Positions 17,229 through 24,231 of a DNA stretch of 34,394 bases are shown piece after piece. Under the pieces are notes generated by a model. The model was not told the origin of the DNA, made no database searches, and saw only the letters and a program-made list of their open reading frames with translations. The translations under genes and the position numbers were made by a program. Source of the DNA: Betaproteobacteria bacterium (GTDB lineage Bacteria; Pseudomonadota; Gammaproteobacteria; Burkholderiales; Thiobacteraceae); assembly GCA_025361165.1 (NCBI GenBank), contig JANYAU010000152.1, positions 1 to 34,394 on the forward strand, read 5' to 3'. The stretch's first letter is position 1; each line of letters starts with the position of its first letter.

Positions 17229-17702
17229 ATGGCCCCTATTTTCAGCGTTGGCTATCTTGCCAATCATGCAGAACTTATCCCTTTGCTTGCGGGATGGCAT
17301 CATGCCCAATGGCCCTTGGGGTCAGCCCCCTCGCTCGAACATCGGATCGAGATAATTCAAGATCGGCTGGGCCATCGCGAAATCCCGACAACTTTAGTTG
17401 CATTGCAGGGCAAGAGCGCTTTAGGCTTTGTCAGCCTCGTTGCAAGCAATATGGACTGTCACAAACTGTCGCCATGGCTAACGAGCCTTTACGTGCACCC
17501 GACATTCCGGCAGCAAGGCATCGGAACCGCACTGACAGAAGCCATTCTGCGAGAAGCCCATGCTTTGGCGATTCGATGTATTTATCTTTTCACGCCTGAC
17601 CAAGAGTCCTTTTATGAGCGCCTCGGTTGGCATACTATTTCTCGCGAGGATTATCATGACGAAAATGTTGCGGTCATGGAATGTACACTGAGCGGTCGGT
17701 GA
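17229..17702 (+). CDS. GNAT-family N-acetyltransferase
   Basis: A 157-residue protein with the GNAT acetyl-CoA-binding motif A around LTSLYVHPTFRQQGIGTALTE (R-Q-Q-G-I-G-T). A C-terminal motif B, LFTPDQESFYERLGWHTISR, is typical of small GNAT enzymes that acetylate antibiotics, polyamines or protein termini. The substrate is unknown. It stands alone, with non-coding DNA on both sides. A TATACT hexamer at 17204-17209 could be a -10 box, but no good -35 partner is seen. Confidence 0.83.
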   Translation: MAPIFSVGYLANHAELIPLLAGWHHAQWPLGSAPSLEHRIEIIQDRLGHREIPTTLVALQGKSALGFVSLVASNMDCHKLSPWLTSLYVHPTFRQQGIGTALTEAILREAHALAIRCIYLFTPDQESFYERLGWHTISREDYHDENVAVMECTLSGR

Positions 17703-17740
17703 GATAGGTAACAAAAAAGTCTGGGGACATGGGTAACGCC

Positions 17741-17860
17741 CTATTTACGTTTTAGTTTGCCATATTCATCCTCGATGCGCATGTGTCGCTCGTGCAGTCG
17801 TATATCCGGCATCAGGATGCGGGCTCTCGGTGACCCGTGCCGACATGGAATCTGCTCACG
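17741..17860 (-). pseudogene. Possible C-terminal coding remnant, unrecognised
   Basis: The minus strand has an open stretch of about 40 codons ending at the TAG at 17741-17743, with RARILMPDIRLHERHMRIED and the basic tail GKLKRK. It has no plausible start and is closed upstream by a stop, so it could be the tail of a decayed gene. I do not recognise the family. Nearby recombinase debris makes a mobile origin plausible, but this is a weak call. Confidence 0.22.
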
Positions 17861-17894
17861 GCGTTTAGATTTTTAGCGGTCCCCTTAAAACCAT

Positions 17895-18242
17895 CTACTT
17901 CTTCCAAGCCTGCCCCACTTCAGCTTCGGTTTGCGCGGCACGCGCTTCTGCTTGCTGGTAATCCGTCTTAGCTTGCTCTAGGCTTTTCTGCGCGGCGTCG
18001 ACACGGCGCTGCGTTTCTTGCAAATGTTTTTCCGCTGCCTGCTGCGCGCGTTGCGCCTCGGCCAATGCGTTCTCGGCTTGACGGGCGCGATCTGCCGCTC
18101 GGTCTTTTTCTCTGCGCGCGAAATCGGCTTTGAATTGAGATTGCGTTTGTGGTTTTTGTTGCACGGTGCGATCTTCGACCGGGGCTTGCGCCAAGGCCAG
18201 GGTAGAAAAACCGATGAGGAATAAAAAATACAGGTGTTTCAT
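17895..18242 (-). CDS. Small exported coiled-coil protein
   Basis: A 115-residue protein beginning MKHLYFLFLIGFSTLALAQA. The first 19 residues are a Sec signal peptide with a likely cut after ALA. The rest is a continuous charged helix rich in Ala, Gln, Glu, Lys and Arg (AADRARQAENALAEAQRAQQ), so a periplasmic coiled coil is expected. The start at 18242 is supported by GGAGG five bases upstream; the frame is open further but has no support there. It shows only generic similarity to periplasmic coiled-coil proteins and no specific function can be given. Confidence 0.72.
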   Translation of the reverse strand: MKHLYFLFLIGFSTLALAQAPVEDRTVQQKPQTQSQFKADFARREKDRAADRARQAENALAEAQRAQQAAEKHLQETQRRVDAAQKSLEQAKTDYQQAEARAAQTEAEVGQAWKK

Positions 18243-18321
18243 AGTGGCCTCCAACGGAAAACATTTCAGGATTCGAAACAGCCCGAGCTTGCGTGCCAGC
18301 CAGGGTGGGGTGGTGGGATGG

Positions 18322-18531
18322 TCAAACTGCCCGCAGATAATGGTACAAGGTCTCGCGGCTGATGCCAAAATCGCGTGCGACTGCCAGTAGCGATTCCAAT
18401 TCGGAACGCTGGGCGTCCTTGTCCGATGCTTTGTCAGTGAATACTCTCTCCACCTGGACCTGTTCCAGTTGTCTTTCAGGGTTCTGGTCAACGCTGCTGA
18501 CACGAACGTCGCCGATAGGTTGACCGTTCAA
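18322..18531 (-). pseudogene. Internally deleted Tn3-type serine recombinase (resolvase)
   Basis: A 69-codon frame from a TTG at 18531. The first 48 or so residues (GDVRVSSVDQNPERQLEQV, then ELESLLA) match the N-terminal catalytic start of Tn3/gamma-delta-type resolvases, including the serine in VRVSS. The frame then jumps directly to the C-terminal helix-turn-helix (VARDFGISRETLYHYLR). About 120 residues of catalytic core and dimer helix, normally between these parts, are missing. The reading frame is kept across the join, so a small DNA-binding peptide could still be made, but it cannot be an active recombinase. It marks a past transposon insertion next to the MITE-bounded block. Confidence 0.8.
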
Positions 18532-18547
18532 CTGAATTCTCCCGGCC

Positions 18548-18668
18548 TATTGAGCATTTCATAACTCATGACACGCTTCAAATCCCCCCAACCTCCCTTT
18601 GACAAAGGGAGGCTGGGAGGGATTTTGTGAGCATGTTTGGTATGTCATGAATTATGAAAAGATCAATA
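18548..18668. repeat. MITE-like element, copy A
   Basis: About 121 bases bounded by near-identical terminal inverted repeats of 26 bases. The left arm is 18548-18573 (TATTGAGCATTTCATAACTC...). The right arm is 18643-18668, ending ATGAAAAGATCAATA. The arms differ at three positions. The ends are TA, compatible with a TA target duplication of IS630/mariner type. The centre carries a second palindrome (CCTCCCTTTGACAAAGGGAGG). A longer inverted copy lies at 21285-21457. Confidence 0.75.
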
Positions 18669-18807
18669 ATGTGTCAGGTTGAATTTTATGAGTCTTGACG
18701 CATGGCTGAATAAATGTAGATTGGTACTCTCCTCTGACGTCTGATAGTGTCCCTACCTGACGTCAGTTTTGGATATACCTCAATCTGACCCTCTCAAGGA
18801 AAAGTGT

Positions 18808-20067
18808 GTGACACCCACCACCATTCAACTGATCGGCGCAGCGCTGTTTGGCGTTGCCATCCTGCACACCTTCGCCACCAAGTTTTTCGAGCACTTGGCG
18901 CATACTCGACCGGCCCATGCCGGGTTGTGGCACTTGCTGGGCGAAGTCGAGGTCGTGTTTGGCTTCTGGGCGTTGGTTCTGGTCGTGGCGATGTTTGCCA
19001 CCGATGGCGCAACGGTGGCAACGCACTACATCGACTCACGCAACTTCACCGAACCGATGTTCGTCTTCGTCATCGTGGTGATCGCGGGCACCCGCCCGAT
19101 CCTGCAAACCGCCATGGCTGGTGTGCGCCTAGTGGCTCGGGCCATCCCTTTGCCGGGCAGCATGGGGTTCTATTTCACCATTTTGGCGCTGGTGCCCTTA
19201 CTCGGTTCGTTCATCACCGAGCCTGCGGCCATGACGCTAGCGGCCCTGATCCTGGCCGACCGGATCTTTGCGCGCGGCATTTCATCGCGCTTGAAGTACG
19301 CGACACTGGGCGTGCTGTTCGTGAATATTTCTATCGGTGGCACCTTGACACCGTTCGCCGCACCGCCCGTGCTGATGGTCGCCGGGAAATGGGGTTGGGA
19401 CATTGGATTCATGATGTCAGCCTTCGGATGGAAGGCAGCCATTGCGGTAGCCGTGAATGCCCTGGGCGCTACACTACTGTTCCGCAAGGAGCTGGCCAAA
19501 CTGTCGGCAACTGACAGCGGCACCTCTAGTGACGCCGTGCCGCTCACTCTCATCCTGGTTCATCTAGCGTTCCTTGCTGGTGTCGTGGTGTTCGCCCACC
19601 ATCCGGCGGTCTTCATCGGATTGTTCCTGTTCTTCCTTGGCGTTGCCCATGCTTATTCGCGCCATCAAGACCGGCTGATCGTGCGTGAAGGTCTGTTGGT
19701 CGCCTTTTTTCTGGCGGGACTGGTGGTCTTGGGTGGACAGCAGCAGTGGTGGTTGCAGTCCGTGCTGATGAGCATGAGTAGTGACGCGGTGTTCTTCGGT
19801 GCGACCATCCTGACGGCTTTCACCGATAATGCAGCGCTGACTTATCTCGGCTCACTGGTCGAAGGACTGACCGAGGGCTTCAAGTACGCGTTGGTCGCCG
19901 GAGCTGTCACGGGCGGCGGTCTGACCATCATTGCCAACGCGCCCAATCCGGCAGGCATCGCCATCTTGCGCAGGCACTTCGAGGATGAAGCGGTGAATCC
20001 GATGGGGCTGCTGTTGGCCGCACTACCGCCGACCATCATTGCGGCGTTGGCGTTCAGATACCTATGA
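18808..20067 (+). CDS. Putative Na+/H+ antiporter (ion transporter superfamily)
   Basis: About 419 residues with ten or more hydrophobic segments and very little soluble sequence. It resembles the putative Na+/H+ antiporter family (PF07399) in the ion transporter superfamily. The two repeat-like re-entrant motifs are GSFITEPAAMTLAALILADR and TAFTDNAALTYLGSLVEG, where Thr, Glu and Asp in membrane segments are likely ion ligands. The GTG at 18808 (VTPTTIQLIGAALFG) is chosen because AAGGA lies seven bases upstream; a TTG 13 codons earlier lacks this. It should act at the inner membrane in pH or sodium homeostasis. It lies inside the MITE-bounded block. Confidence 0.8.
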   Translation: MTPTTIQLIGAALFGVAILHTFATKFFEHLAHTRPAHAGLWHLLGEVEVVFGFWALVLVVAMFATDGATVATHYIDSRNFTEPMFVFVIVVIAGTRPILQTAMAGVRLVARAIPLPGSMGFYFTILALVPLLGSFITEPAAMTLAALILADRIFARGISSRLKYATLGVLFVNISIGGTLTPFAAPPVLMVAGKWGWDIGFMMSAFGWKAAIAVAVNALGATLLFRKELAKLSATDSGTSSDAVPLTLILVHLAFLAGVVVFAHHPAVFIGLFLFFLGVAHAYSRHQDRLIVREGLLVAFFLAGLVVLGGQQQWWLQSVLMSMSSDAVFFGATILTAFTDNAALTYLGSLVEGLTEGFKYALVAGAVTGGGLTIIANAPNPAGIAILRRHFEDEAVNPMGLLLAALPPTIIAALAFRYL

Positions 20068-20162
20068 GCAGGGCACGGCGTCTGGCGGGCGCAACACATG
20101 GGCCTTAACTTTGTTTTCCGTTTTCTAGGGTGACAGCGTACCGCTCAGCAAAATGACGCCCC

Positions 20163-20645
20163 TTACAAATGAGTCAGCATGGTGGTGGCGTCGCTCACCT
20201 CGAACTTGCCCGGCGCTTCAATGTGCAGGGCTTTCACTACGCCATACTCCACCAGCATCGAAAAACGTTGGCAGCGAACGCCCAAGCCGCGCTCGGTCAA
20301 ATCCAGTTCCAGCCCTAAGGCGTGGGTGAAGAGTGCACTGCCGTCGCCCAGCATCCGTACTTTGCCCGCTGTGCCTTGATCCTTAGCCCACGCCCCCATC
20401 ACGAAAGCATCGTTGACCGACAGGCAAACAATCTCATCAATTTTTTTCGCCTTGAACTGATCCGCAGCCGCCACATAACCTGGGACGTGCTGGGCCGAAC
20501 AAGTAGGCGTGAATGCGCCGGGCAAACCGAAAATCACCACGCGTTTGCCTTTGCTCAAGTCCGCTACCGATACCGGTTTCGGTCCTTCGTTGCTCATTTC
20601 GTACAGGGTACCTGCGGGCAATCTGTCTCCGACTTTAATCGTCAT
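20163..20645 (-). CDS. Peroxiredoxin, Prx5 type
   Basis: A 160-residue thiol peroxidase that reduces H2O2 and organic hydroperoxides in the cytoplasm. The peroxidatic Cys lies in FGLPGAFTPTCSAQHVPGY, and downstream motifs VCLSVNDAFVMGAWAKDQ and LGLELDLTERGLGVR are characteristic of the Prx5/hybrid-Prx group. A further Cys in GVRCQRFS may be a resolving residue, where other members often have Ser (from memory). No C-terminal glutaredoxin domain is present, so the electron donor is probably glutaredoxin or thioredoxin encoded elsewhere. The ATG overlaps the stop of the upstream membrane-protein gene as TAATG, indicating coupled translation. Confidence 0.92.
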   Translation of the reverse strand: MTIKVGDRLPAGTLYEMSNEGPKPVSVADLSKGKRVVIFGLPGAFTPTCSAQHVPGYVAAADQFKAKKIDEIVCLSVNDAFVMGAWAKDQGTAGKVRMLGDGSALFTHALGLELDLTERGLGVRCQRFSMLVEYGVVKALHIEAPGKFEVSDATTMLTHL

Positions 20646-21160
20646 TACTGCTTCTCCTTTTCAAATAGCTTAAACGACACGAAAACACTGATATAAAACA
20701 GTGCGTAAATTGCAAGCGCCTGCAGAATATAGACGCCCCGATTGGACTCATACAAACCGCTAGGAGGGGGGCCGATAAAAGCCCAAACATAGAGCGCAAA
20801 TGGCCAGATCAACACAGCATAGCAAAGCGTGCGTTTAAAGCGAATCCGCGGCAGCAAAAATCCAACTAACGCGCCGGAGATCACGCTGGCCGGCAAGGTG
20901 CGAAGCATCGCAGCGATAAATAGCATGACTGCAATGACATGGTTTTCGTTGCCCAGTAACGTCGCTAAAACCGCTTCATTGCGCCTATTGACTATGAGAG
21001 ATGAAGCCAGGGCACTCAGAAAGGTATAGTCGAAAAACAAGGTCCACAACACATATCCGGTTAGGCCGCCGAGCAGAGCCAAGGATAGTTGTTTTAGTAT
21101 GCGCACTGCGCCCCCATCATCATATTTCTTTCTGTTCAACGCGGCCAGTTTAGCAGACAT
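20645..21160 (-). CDS. Small polytopic membrane protein, unknown function
   Basis: About 171 residues with four likely membrane helices, for example LALLGGLTGYVLWTLFFDYTF, VIAVMLFIAAMLRTLP, LCYAVLIWPFALYVWAFI and LQALAIYALFYISVFVSF. I prefer the start at 21160 (MSAKLAALNRKK), which has GGTGAG about seven bases upstream, over an earlier in-frame ATG. It ends in a charged tail (LFEKEKQ). I do not recognise the family. It is translationally coupled to the peroxiredoxin downstream, so a shared stress role is possible but unproven. Confidence 0.65.
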   Translation of the reverse strand: MSAKLAALNRKKYDDGGAVRILKQLSLALLGGLTGYVLWTLFFDYTFLSALASSLIVNRRNEAVLATLLGNENHVIAVMLFIAAMLRTLPASVISGALVGFLLPRIRFKRTLCYAVLIWPFALYVWAFIGPPPSGLYESNRGVYILQALAIYALFYISVFVSFKLFEKEKQ

Positions 21161-21284
21161 GCAGCTCACCACATGCATTGCCACTGCCTCAATCCGGGGC
21201 TTTAGATCAGCTATAATATTGGTTTTTCCGCATAGCCTTAGGCGGATTTACGAGACGTGCAGCCTGCTCGCCGACAAGCAAATC

Positions 21285-21457
21285 TATTGATCTTTTCATA
21301 ATTCATGGCATACCAAACATGCTCACGAAATCCCTCCCAACCTCCCTTTAGTCAAAGGGAGGGGTCCCACTCCAGGCAGCATCCCGAGGGCACCCCCTTT
21401 GCAAAAGGGAGGTTGGGGGGGATTTGAAGCGTGTCATGAGTCATGAAATGCCCAAGA
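21285..21457. repeat. MITE-like element, copy B (inverted relative to copy A)
   Basis: About 173 bases. The left end is 21285-21310 (TATTGATCTTTTCATAATTC...). The right end is 21432-21457, where the match to the terminal repeat fades in the last bases. It aligns with the reverse complement of copy A, except that the centre is longer: two CCTCCCTTT/AAAGGGAGG stem pairs are separated by about 35 extra bases. It ends only 40 bases before the DsrS-like gene, so it may carry part of that gene's promoter. Confidence 0.72.
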
Positions 21458-21496
21458 AGTGCGACTTAACCCCATTCACTACCCCATCGATAAATC

Positions 21497-22636
21497 ATGG
21501 AACTCAGCTCTGAAGATGCGTTTTGTCTCAACGTCATGCTCGCTGCCGGCGTGCAAGCCATACGCATCGACACCTCGCACATGACTGTCTATGGCCTCAC
21601 TGAAAAAGGCGAAGCCTCGGTGCGTTTGCATCCAACTTGCCGCCAGGATCAATATCTCAAGCTGGTGCGCCAATCGCTTGCCGAATATGCGCTGGATTCG
21701 CCCGAAGGCTATCCGGTGTATCTGCGCCGTTGGACGCGCATGGGCCAATTGCGTGACGACAACTTGGCCAAACTGTTGCTCACCGGCGAGGAAGAAGCCG
21801 TGGTCGCAGTCGTGCATGCGCCCGGCCTCACCGACGAGATCGCGCGGCGCGCCTGGTGGGTGATGCCGACGATCGAAAACGCGCGTCGCATGCTGGAAAA
21901 AGAGCAAGTCGCGCACGGTGCAATGGGCAAAGTGCTGGCGGATTTTTTGGTGGAACATTTACCGTTCGAGGAAAATCCTGCCGCCATCATGGACACGGTG
22001 CGCTGGTTGTTGCATTACGACTTGGTCGATACCGCCGCACAAAATACCTTGTGGAATCGCGGCCGCGAACATGGCGCGTACTACATTGGTTTTTTGGAAC
22101 AACGCCCGGACAATTTGCCGAAGCAATTGCCGGCACGGGGTGATTTCGTCACGATTAGCACGCGCCTCGCACCTCTGATTGAAGCGGGCAATGCCTTCGC
22201 CGCCTTGCTCGTGCGCTTGGTCTCCGGGGCTGGGCAAAGTTTTCTCGCCGGCTGCGAAGAAGTGATGCAGCGTCCCGGCACGCATGAGATCGTCAGCCCT
22301 TTGCTCAATACCATCGGCTATTACTTCACGCCAATTCACGAACATCTGGTACCTGCAACGTCGATCGAAGCGCTGGTGGCCGAAGCCGCGCAACTCGCGA
22401 CCGGCAAACCGGACATACCCGCATCACTATCGGAATTGCTCGCCGCTATACCGGGTTTGCGCGAAGACATTCGCGCCATGTTGATGCTGGCACGCGTAGA
22501 CGCCGAACTCGCCATTCCCATCCTGCGCCGCACTACGGCAGTGAACGCGCTACTGCGCACAAAACTCCAACCCTTGTTCGAGCCCTTGACGCAACAGATA
22601 CAGGTGCTGCGCACGGCAAAATCAAAAAACGCTTGA
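21497..22636 (+). CDS. DsrS-like protein
   Basis: A 379-residue soluble protein beginning MELSSEDAFCLNVMLAAGVQ, with no signal peptide or membrane segment. Features such as YPVYLRRWTRMGQLRDDNLA, VVHAPGLTDEIARRAWWVMP and FLVEHLPFEENP recall DsrS, a cytoplasmic protein of unknown mechanism found at the end of dsr operons of sulfur oxidisers and in related betaproteobacteria. No other dsr gene is in the window, so a role in sulfur metabolism is not shown here. No Shine-Dalgarno is evident before the ATG, and a MITE-like repeat lies directly upstream. The family call is from memory of motifs and is moderate. Confidence 0.55.
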   Translation: MELSSEDAFCLNVMLAAGVQAIRIDTSHMTVYGLTEKGEASVRLHPTCRQDQYLKLVRQSLAEYALDSPEGYPVYLRRWTRMGQLRDDNLAKLLLTGEEEAVVAVVHAPGLTDEIARRAWWVMPTIENARRMLEKEQVAHGAMGKVLADFLVEHLPFEENPAAIMDTVRWLLHYDLVDTAAQNTLWNRGREHGAYYIGFLEQRPDNLPKQLPARGDFVTISTRLAPLIEAGNAFAALLVRLVSGAGQSFLAGCEEVMQRPGTHEIVSPLLNTIGYYFTPIHEHLVPATSIEALVAEAAQLATGKPDIPASLSELLAAIPGLREDIRAMLMLARVDAELAIPILRRTTAVNALLRTKLQPLFEPLTQQIQVLRTAKSKNA

Positions 22637-22749
22637 ACCAGGGAACCCGGGGCCGGCTAGATGATTATCAGGTCTAGGCTGACAACGCAACGATGCAAAA
22701 TTCCTAATGAATAATCGGGGATTATGTAATCCTCAATAGTGGCAAGCAG

Positions 22750-22878
22750 TTATTGTTTGTGCTGGATTATGAATCGTTCCAGGTCTTCCGGTGGAACCGG
22801 TTTTGATAACAGATATCCCTGTACGTAATCGCACCCGACAGCAGCCAGCATGTTTCTCTGCAGCTCGGTTTCACACTC
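22750..22878 (-). pseudogene. Decayed C-terminus of an EAL-domain (c-di-GMP phosphodiesterase) gene
   Basis: The minus strand, ending at the TAA at 22750-22752, encodes ETELQRNMLAAVGCDYVQGY followed directly by LLSKPVPPEDLERFI. This is the well-known last segment of EAL domains (E-T-x-x-Q, G-C-D-x-x-Q-G-Y-L-x-S-K-P). Upstream, the expected EGVE motif is reduced to EC and similarity stops at about 22878. Only about 40 codons of a normal 250-residue domain remain, without catalytic residues or start. It is therefore a gene relic lying between the DsrS-like gene and the toxin-antitoxin promoter. Confidence 0.7.
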
Positions 22879-22902
22879 TCTTGTTGTTGATGAATCACAT
22901 TC

Positions 22903-22926
22903 TTTAGCGTACTATCTAAAGTACTT
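22903..22926. promoter_or_regulatory. Possible toxin-antitoxin operator
   Basis: Interleaved inverted repeats lie 25-50 bases before the antitoxin start: TTTAG (22903-22907) with CTAAA (22916-22920), and GTAC (22909-22912) with GTAC (22921-22924). Such symmetric sites are where antitoxin dimers usually bind to repress their own operon. The assignment is from position and symmetry only. Confidence 0.35.
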
Positions 22927-22952
22927 AAAATAACTCCATGAGGAGATGGCTC

Positions 22953-23213
22953 ATGTCCAATTTGACTGCCAATGATCTAAAAACCAAAGGTGTCGCCGCC
23001 ATTGAGGCAGTGCTGGCAGAGCGACCGGAAGCGATAGTCTCTGTGCGTGGCAAAGATCGTTTCGTGGTGATGGAAATCGCCCAATATCACTACCTGCGAG
23101 AATGCGAACTGGAAGCGGCATTGGCTGAAACGCGCGCCGATATTGCCGCCGGGCGTTTTGTGAAGGAGTCGCCATCGGCGCATGTTAAGCGGGTGAAAAA
23201 ATCCACAGCATGA
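22953..23213 (+). CDS. Antitoxin, Phd/RelB-like
   Basis: An 86-residue protein starting MSNLTANDLKTKGVAAIEAV. The ATG at 22953 has GGAG about eight bases upstream; an in-frame ATG five codons earlier is less likely. The N-terminal half (VSVRGKDRFVVMEIAQYHYL) has the Phd/YefM-type DNA-binding fold pattern. The C-terminal half (ALAETRADIAAGRFVKESP) is the flexible, acidic-to-basic helix that wraps the toxin. It overlaps the toxin gene by four bases (ATGA). It should neutralise the toxin and autoregulate the operon. Confidence 0.82.
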   Translation: MSNLTANDLKTKGVAAIEAVLAERPEAIVSVRGKDRFVVMEIAQYHYLRECELEAALAETRADIAAGRFVKESPSAHVKRVKKSTA

Positions 23214-23485
23214 GCTTCCGGCTAATATTCACTGCGCAATACGAAAAACGCGCCGCGCATTTTCTCAAGCGCCATCCAGAGTTGGAAAAGCAATACCTCA
23301 AAACACTGCAACTGTTGGAACTGAACCCGCACCATCCCTCACTGCGTCTGCATGCCTTGAGCGGCAGGTTGCAAGGACTGCACTCGGTTTCCATAAATCT
23401 TTCTTACCGTATCACACTGGAACTGCTGATTCAGAATGAGGAGATCATTCCGGTGAATATCGGGGATCATGATGTGGTGTATTGA
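23210..23485 (+). CDS. RelE/ParE-family toxin (YafQ/HigB-like)
   Basis: A 91-residue basic protein beginning MSFRLIFTAQYEKRAAHFLK, with a central LQLLELNPHHPSLRLHALSG and a C-terminal beta strand VSINLSYRITLELL ending IIPVNIGDHDVVY. This is the RelE/ParE fold of small plasmid-stabilisation toxins; the mRNA-interferase group usually has Arg, Lys and Tyr or His residues like those seen here. The start overlaps the antitoxin stop as ATGA, the standard arrangement. Whether it cleaves mRNA or blocks gyrase cannot be told from sequence alone. Confidence 0.82.
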   Translation: MSFRLIFTAQYEKRAAHFLKRHPELEKQYLKTLQLLELNPHHPSLRLHALSGRLQGLHSVSINLSYRITLELLIQNEEIIPVNIGDHDVVY

Positions 23486-23600
23486 TTTTTAACCGCACAC
23501 TAGCTGACTCATACTGGTGAATTCCCCCCGTTGTGCGCACTAATCGCTTCGCCATCCTTGCCAACAGGCAGCCGGCGCTACGCCCCCGCGCGGTATTCAT

Positions 23601-23663
23601 TGTAGGGGCGAGATACATCTCGCCCGAATCATCAAGTGGGGTGAGGCATGCCTCGCCCCTACA
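23601..23663. repeat. Palindromic intergenic repeat (MITE/REP-like)
   Basis: Outer inverted arms TGTAGGGGCGAG (23601-23612) and CTCGCCCCTACA (23652-23663) enclose two nested palindromes: GGGCGAGATACATCTCGCCC (23606-23625) and one centred on GAGGCATGCCTC. It sits between the toxin gene and a convergent hypothetical gene and could serve both as a transcription barrier. The core of the right half also occurs at 3327-3342. Confidence 0.65.
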
Positions 23664-23744
23664 TCCGCCCCATCCTTGCCTTCCCCCGCTTGCGGAGGAA
23701 GGCAAGCGTTCATCTTAGCGCTTATCAAGACGAGCCAGGCCAAA

Positions 23745-23996
23745 CTACTCCGGTTCACGGTAGCGATCAGGCATGAGTTTGACCCACTCGTTTTCTTTCA
23801 ACACCACTTCGTATTTCGCCCAACGGGCGAGCTCATCGCGTGGCAAGGTGCCACTTTTGCGGCGGCCCGCTCCGGCGACGACTTTGAACGTCAGTGAGCC
23901 ATCGGCATGCTCGCGCGTAATTTGAAACACCGACCATTTGCTGCCGTAAATGCCGTTGCTATAGCAAGCACCGTATTTGATATCCGTTTCTTCCAT
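23745..23996 (-). CDS. Small conserved-looking hypothetical protein
   Basis: An 83-residue soluble protein beginning MEETDIKYGACYSNGIYGSK, with VFQITREHADGSLTFKVVAG and a C-terminal LKENEWVKLMPDRYREPE. AGGAG lies six bases before the ATG, which makes translation likely. I do not recognise the family. Its alternating polar and hydrophobic pattern suggests a small beta-rich domain. It is convergent with the toxin-antitoxin pair and stands alone. Confidence 0.65.
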   Translation of the reverse strand: MEETDIKYGACYSNGIYGSKWSVFQITREHADGSLTFKVVAGAGRRKSGTLPRDELARWAKYEVVLKENEWVKLMPDRYREPE

Positions 23997-24180
23997 CGAT
24001 CACTCCTGGCCCGAGATTTTGACGGCCGATTCAGATTTGGGCAAGCCCCTCTGGCTAGGAAAACGGGCGGCGATGAGACGTCAACAGCAATGCCGACACT
24101 TCAAACAAAAAAAGCCGATTACCGCGCTGTAACAAAATAAATTCAAAACCCAATCAAACAATTAGAGTAGCGCCCGGAAA

Positions 24181-24196
24181 TGGCATAGCGCTTGCA
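24181..24196 (+). promoter_or_regulatory. Sigma-54 (RpoN) promoter
   Basis: TGGCATAGCGCTTGCA matches the -24/-12 consensus TGGCAYR-N4-TTGCW at every fixed position with exact spacing. Transcription should start near 24207 and run rightwards. A small hairpin (GGAGAG/CTCTCC, 24199-24217) covers the predicted start. The nearest downstream frame is the unrecognised ORF at 24232. RpoN promoters need an enhancer-binding activator; no such gene or obvious activator site is in the window. Confidence 0.6.
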
Positions 24197-24231
24197 ATGG
24201 AGAGGGTAAGACTCTCCATGGATTGCATAAA

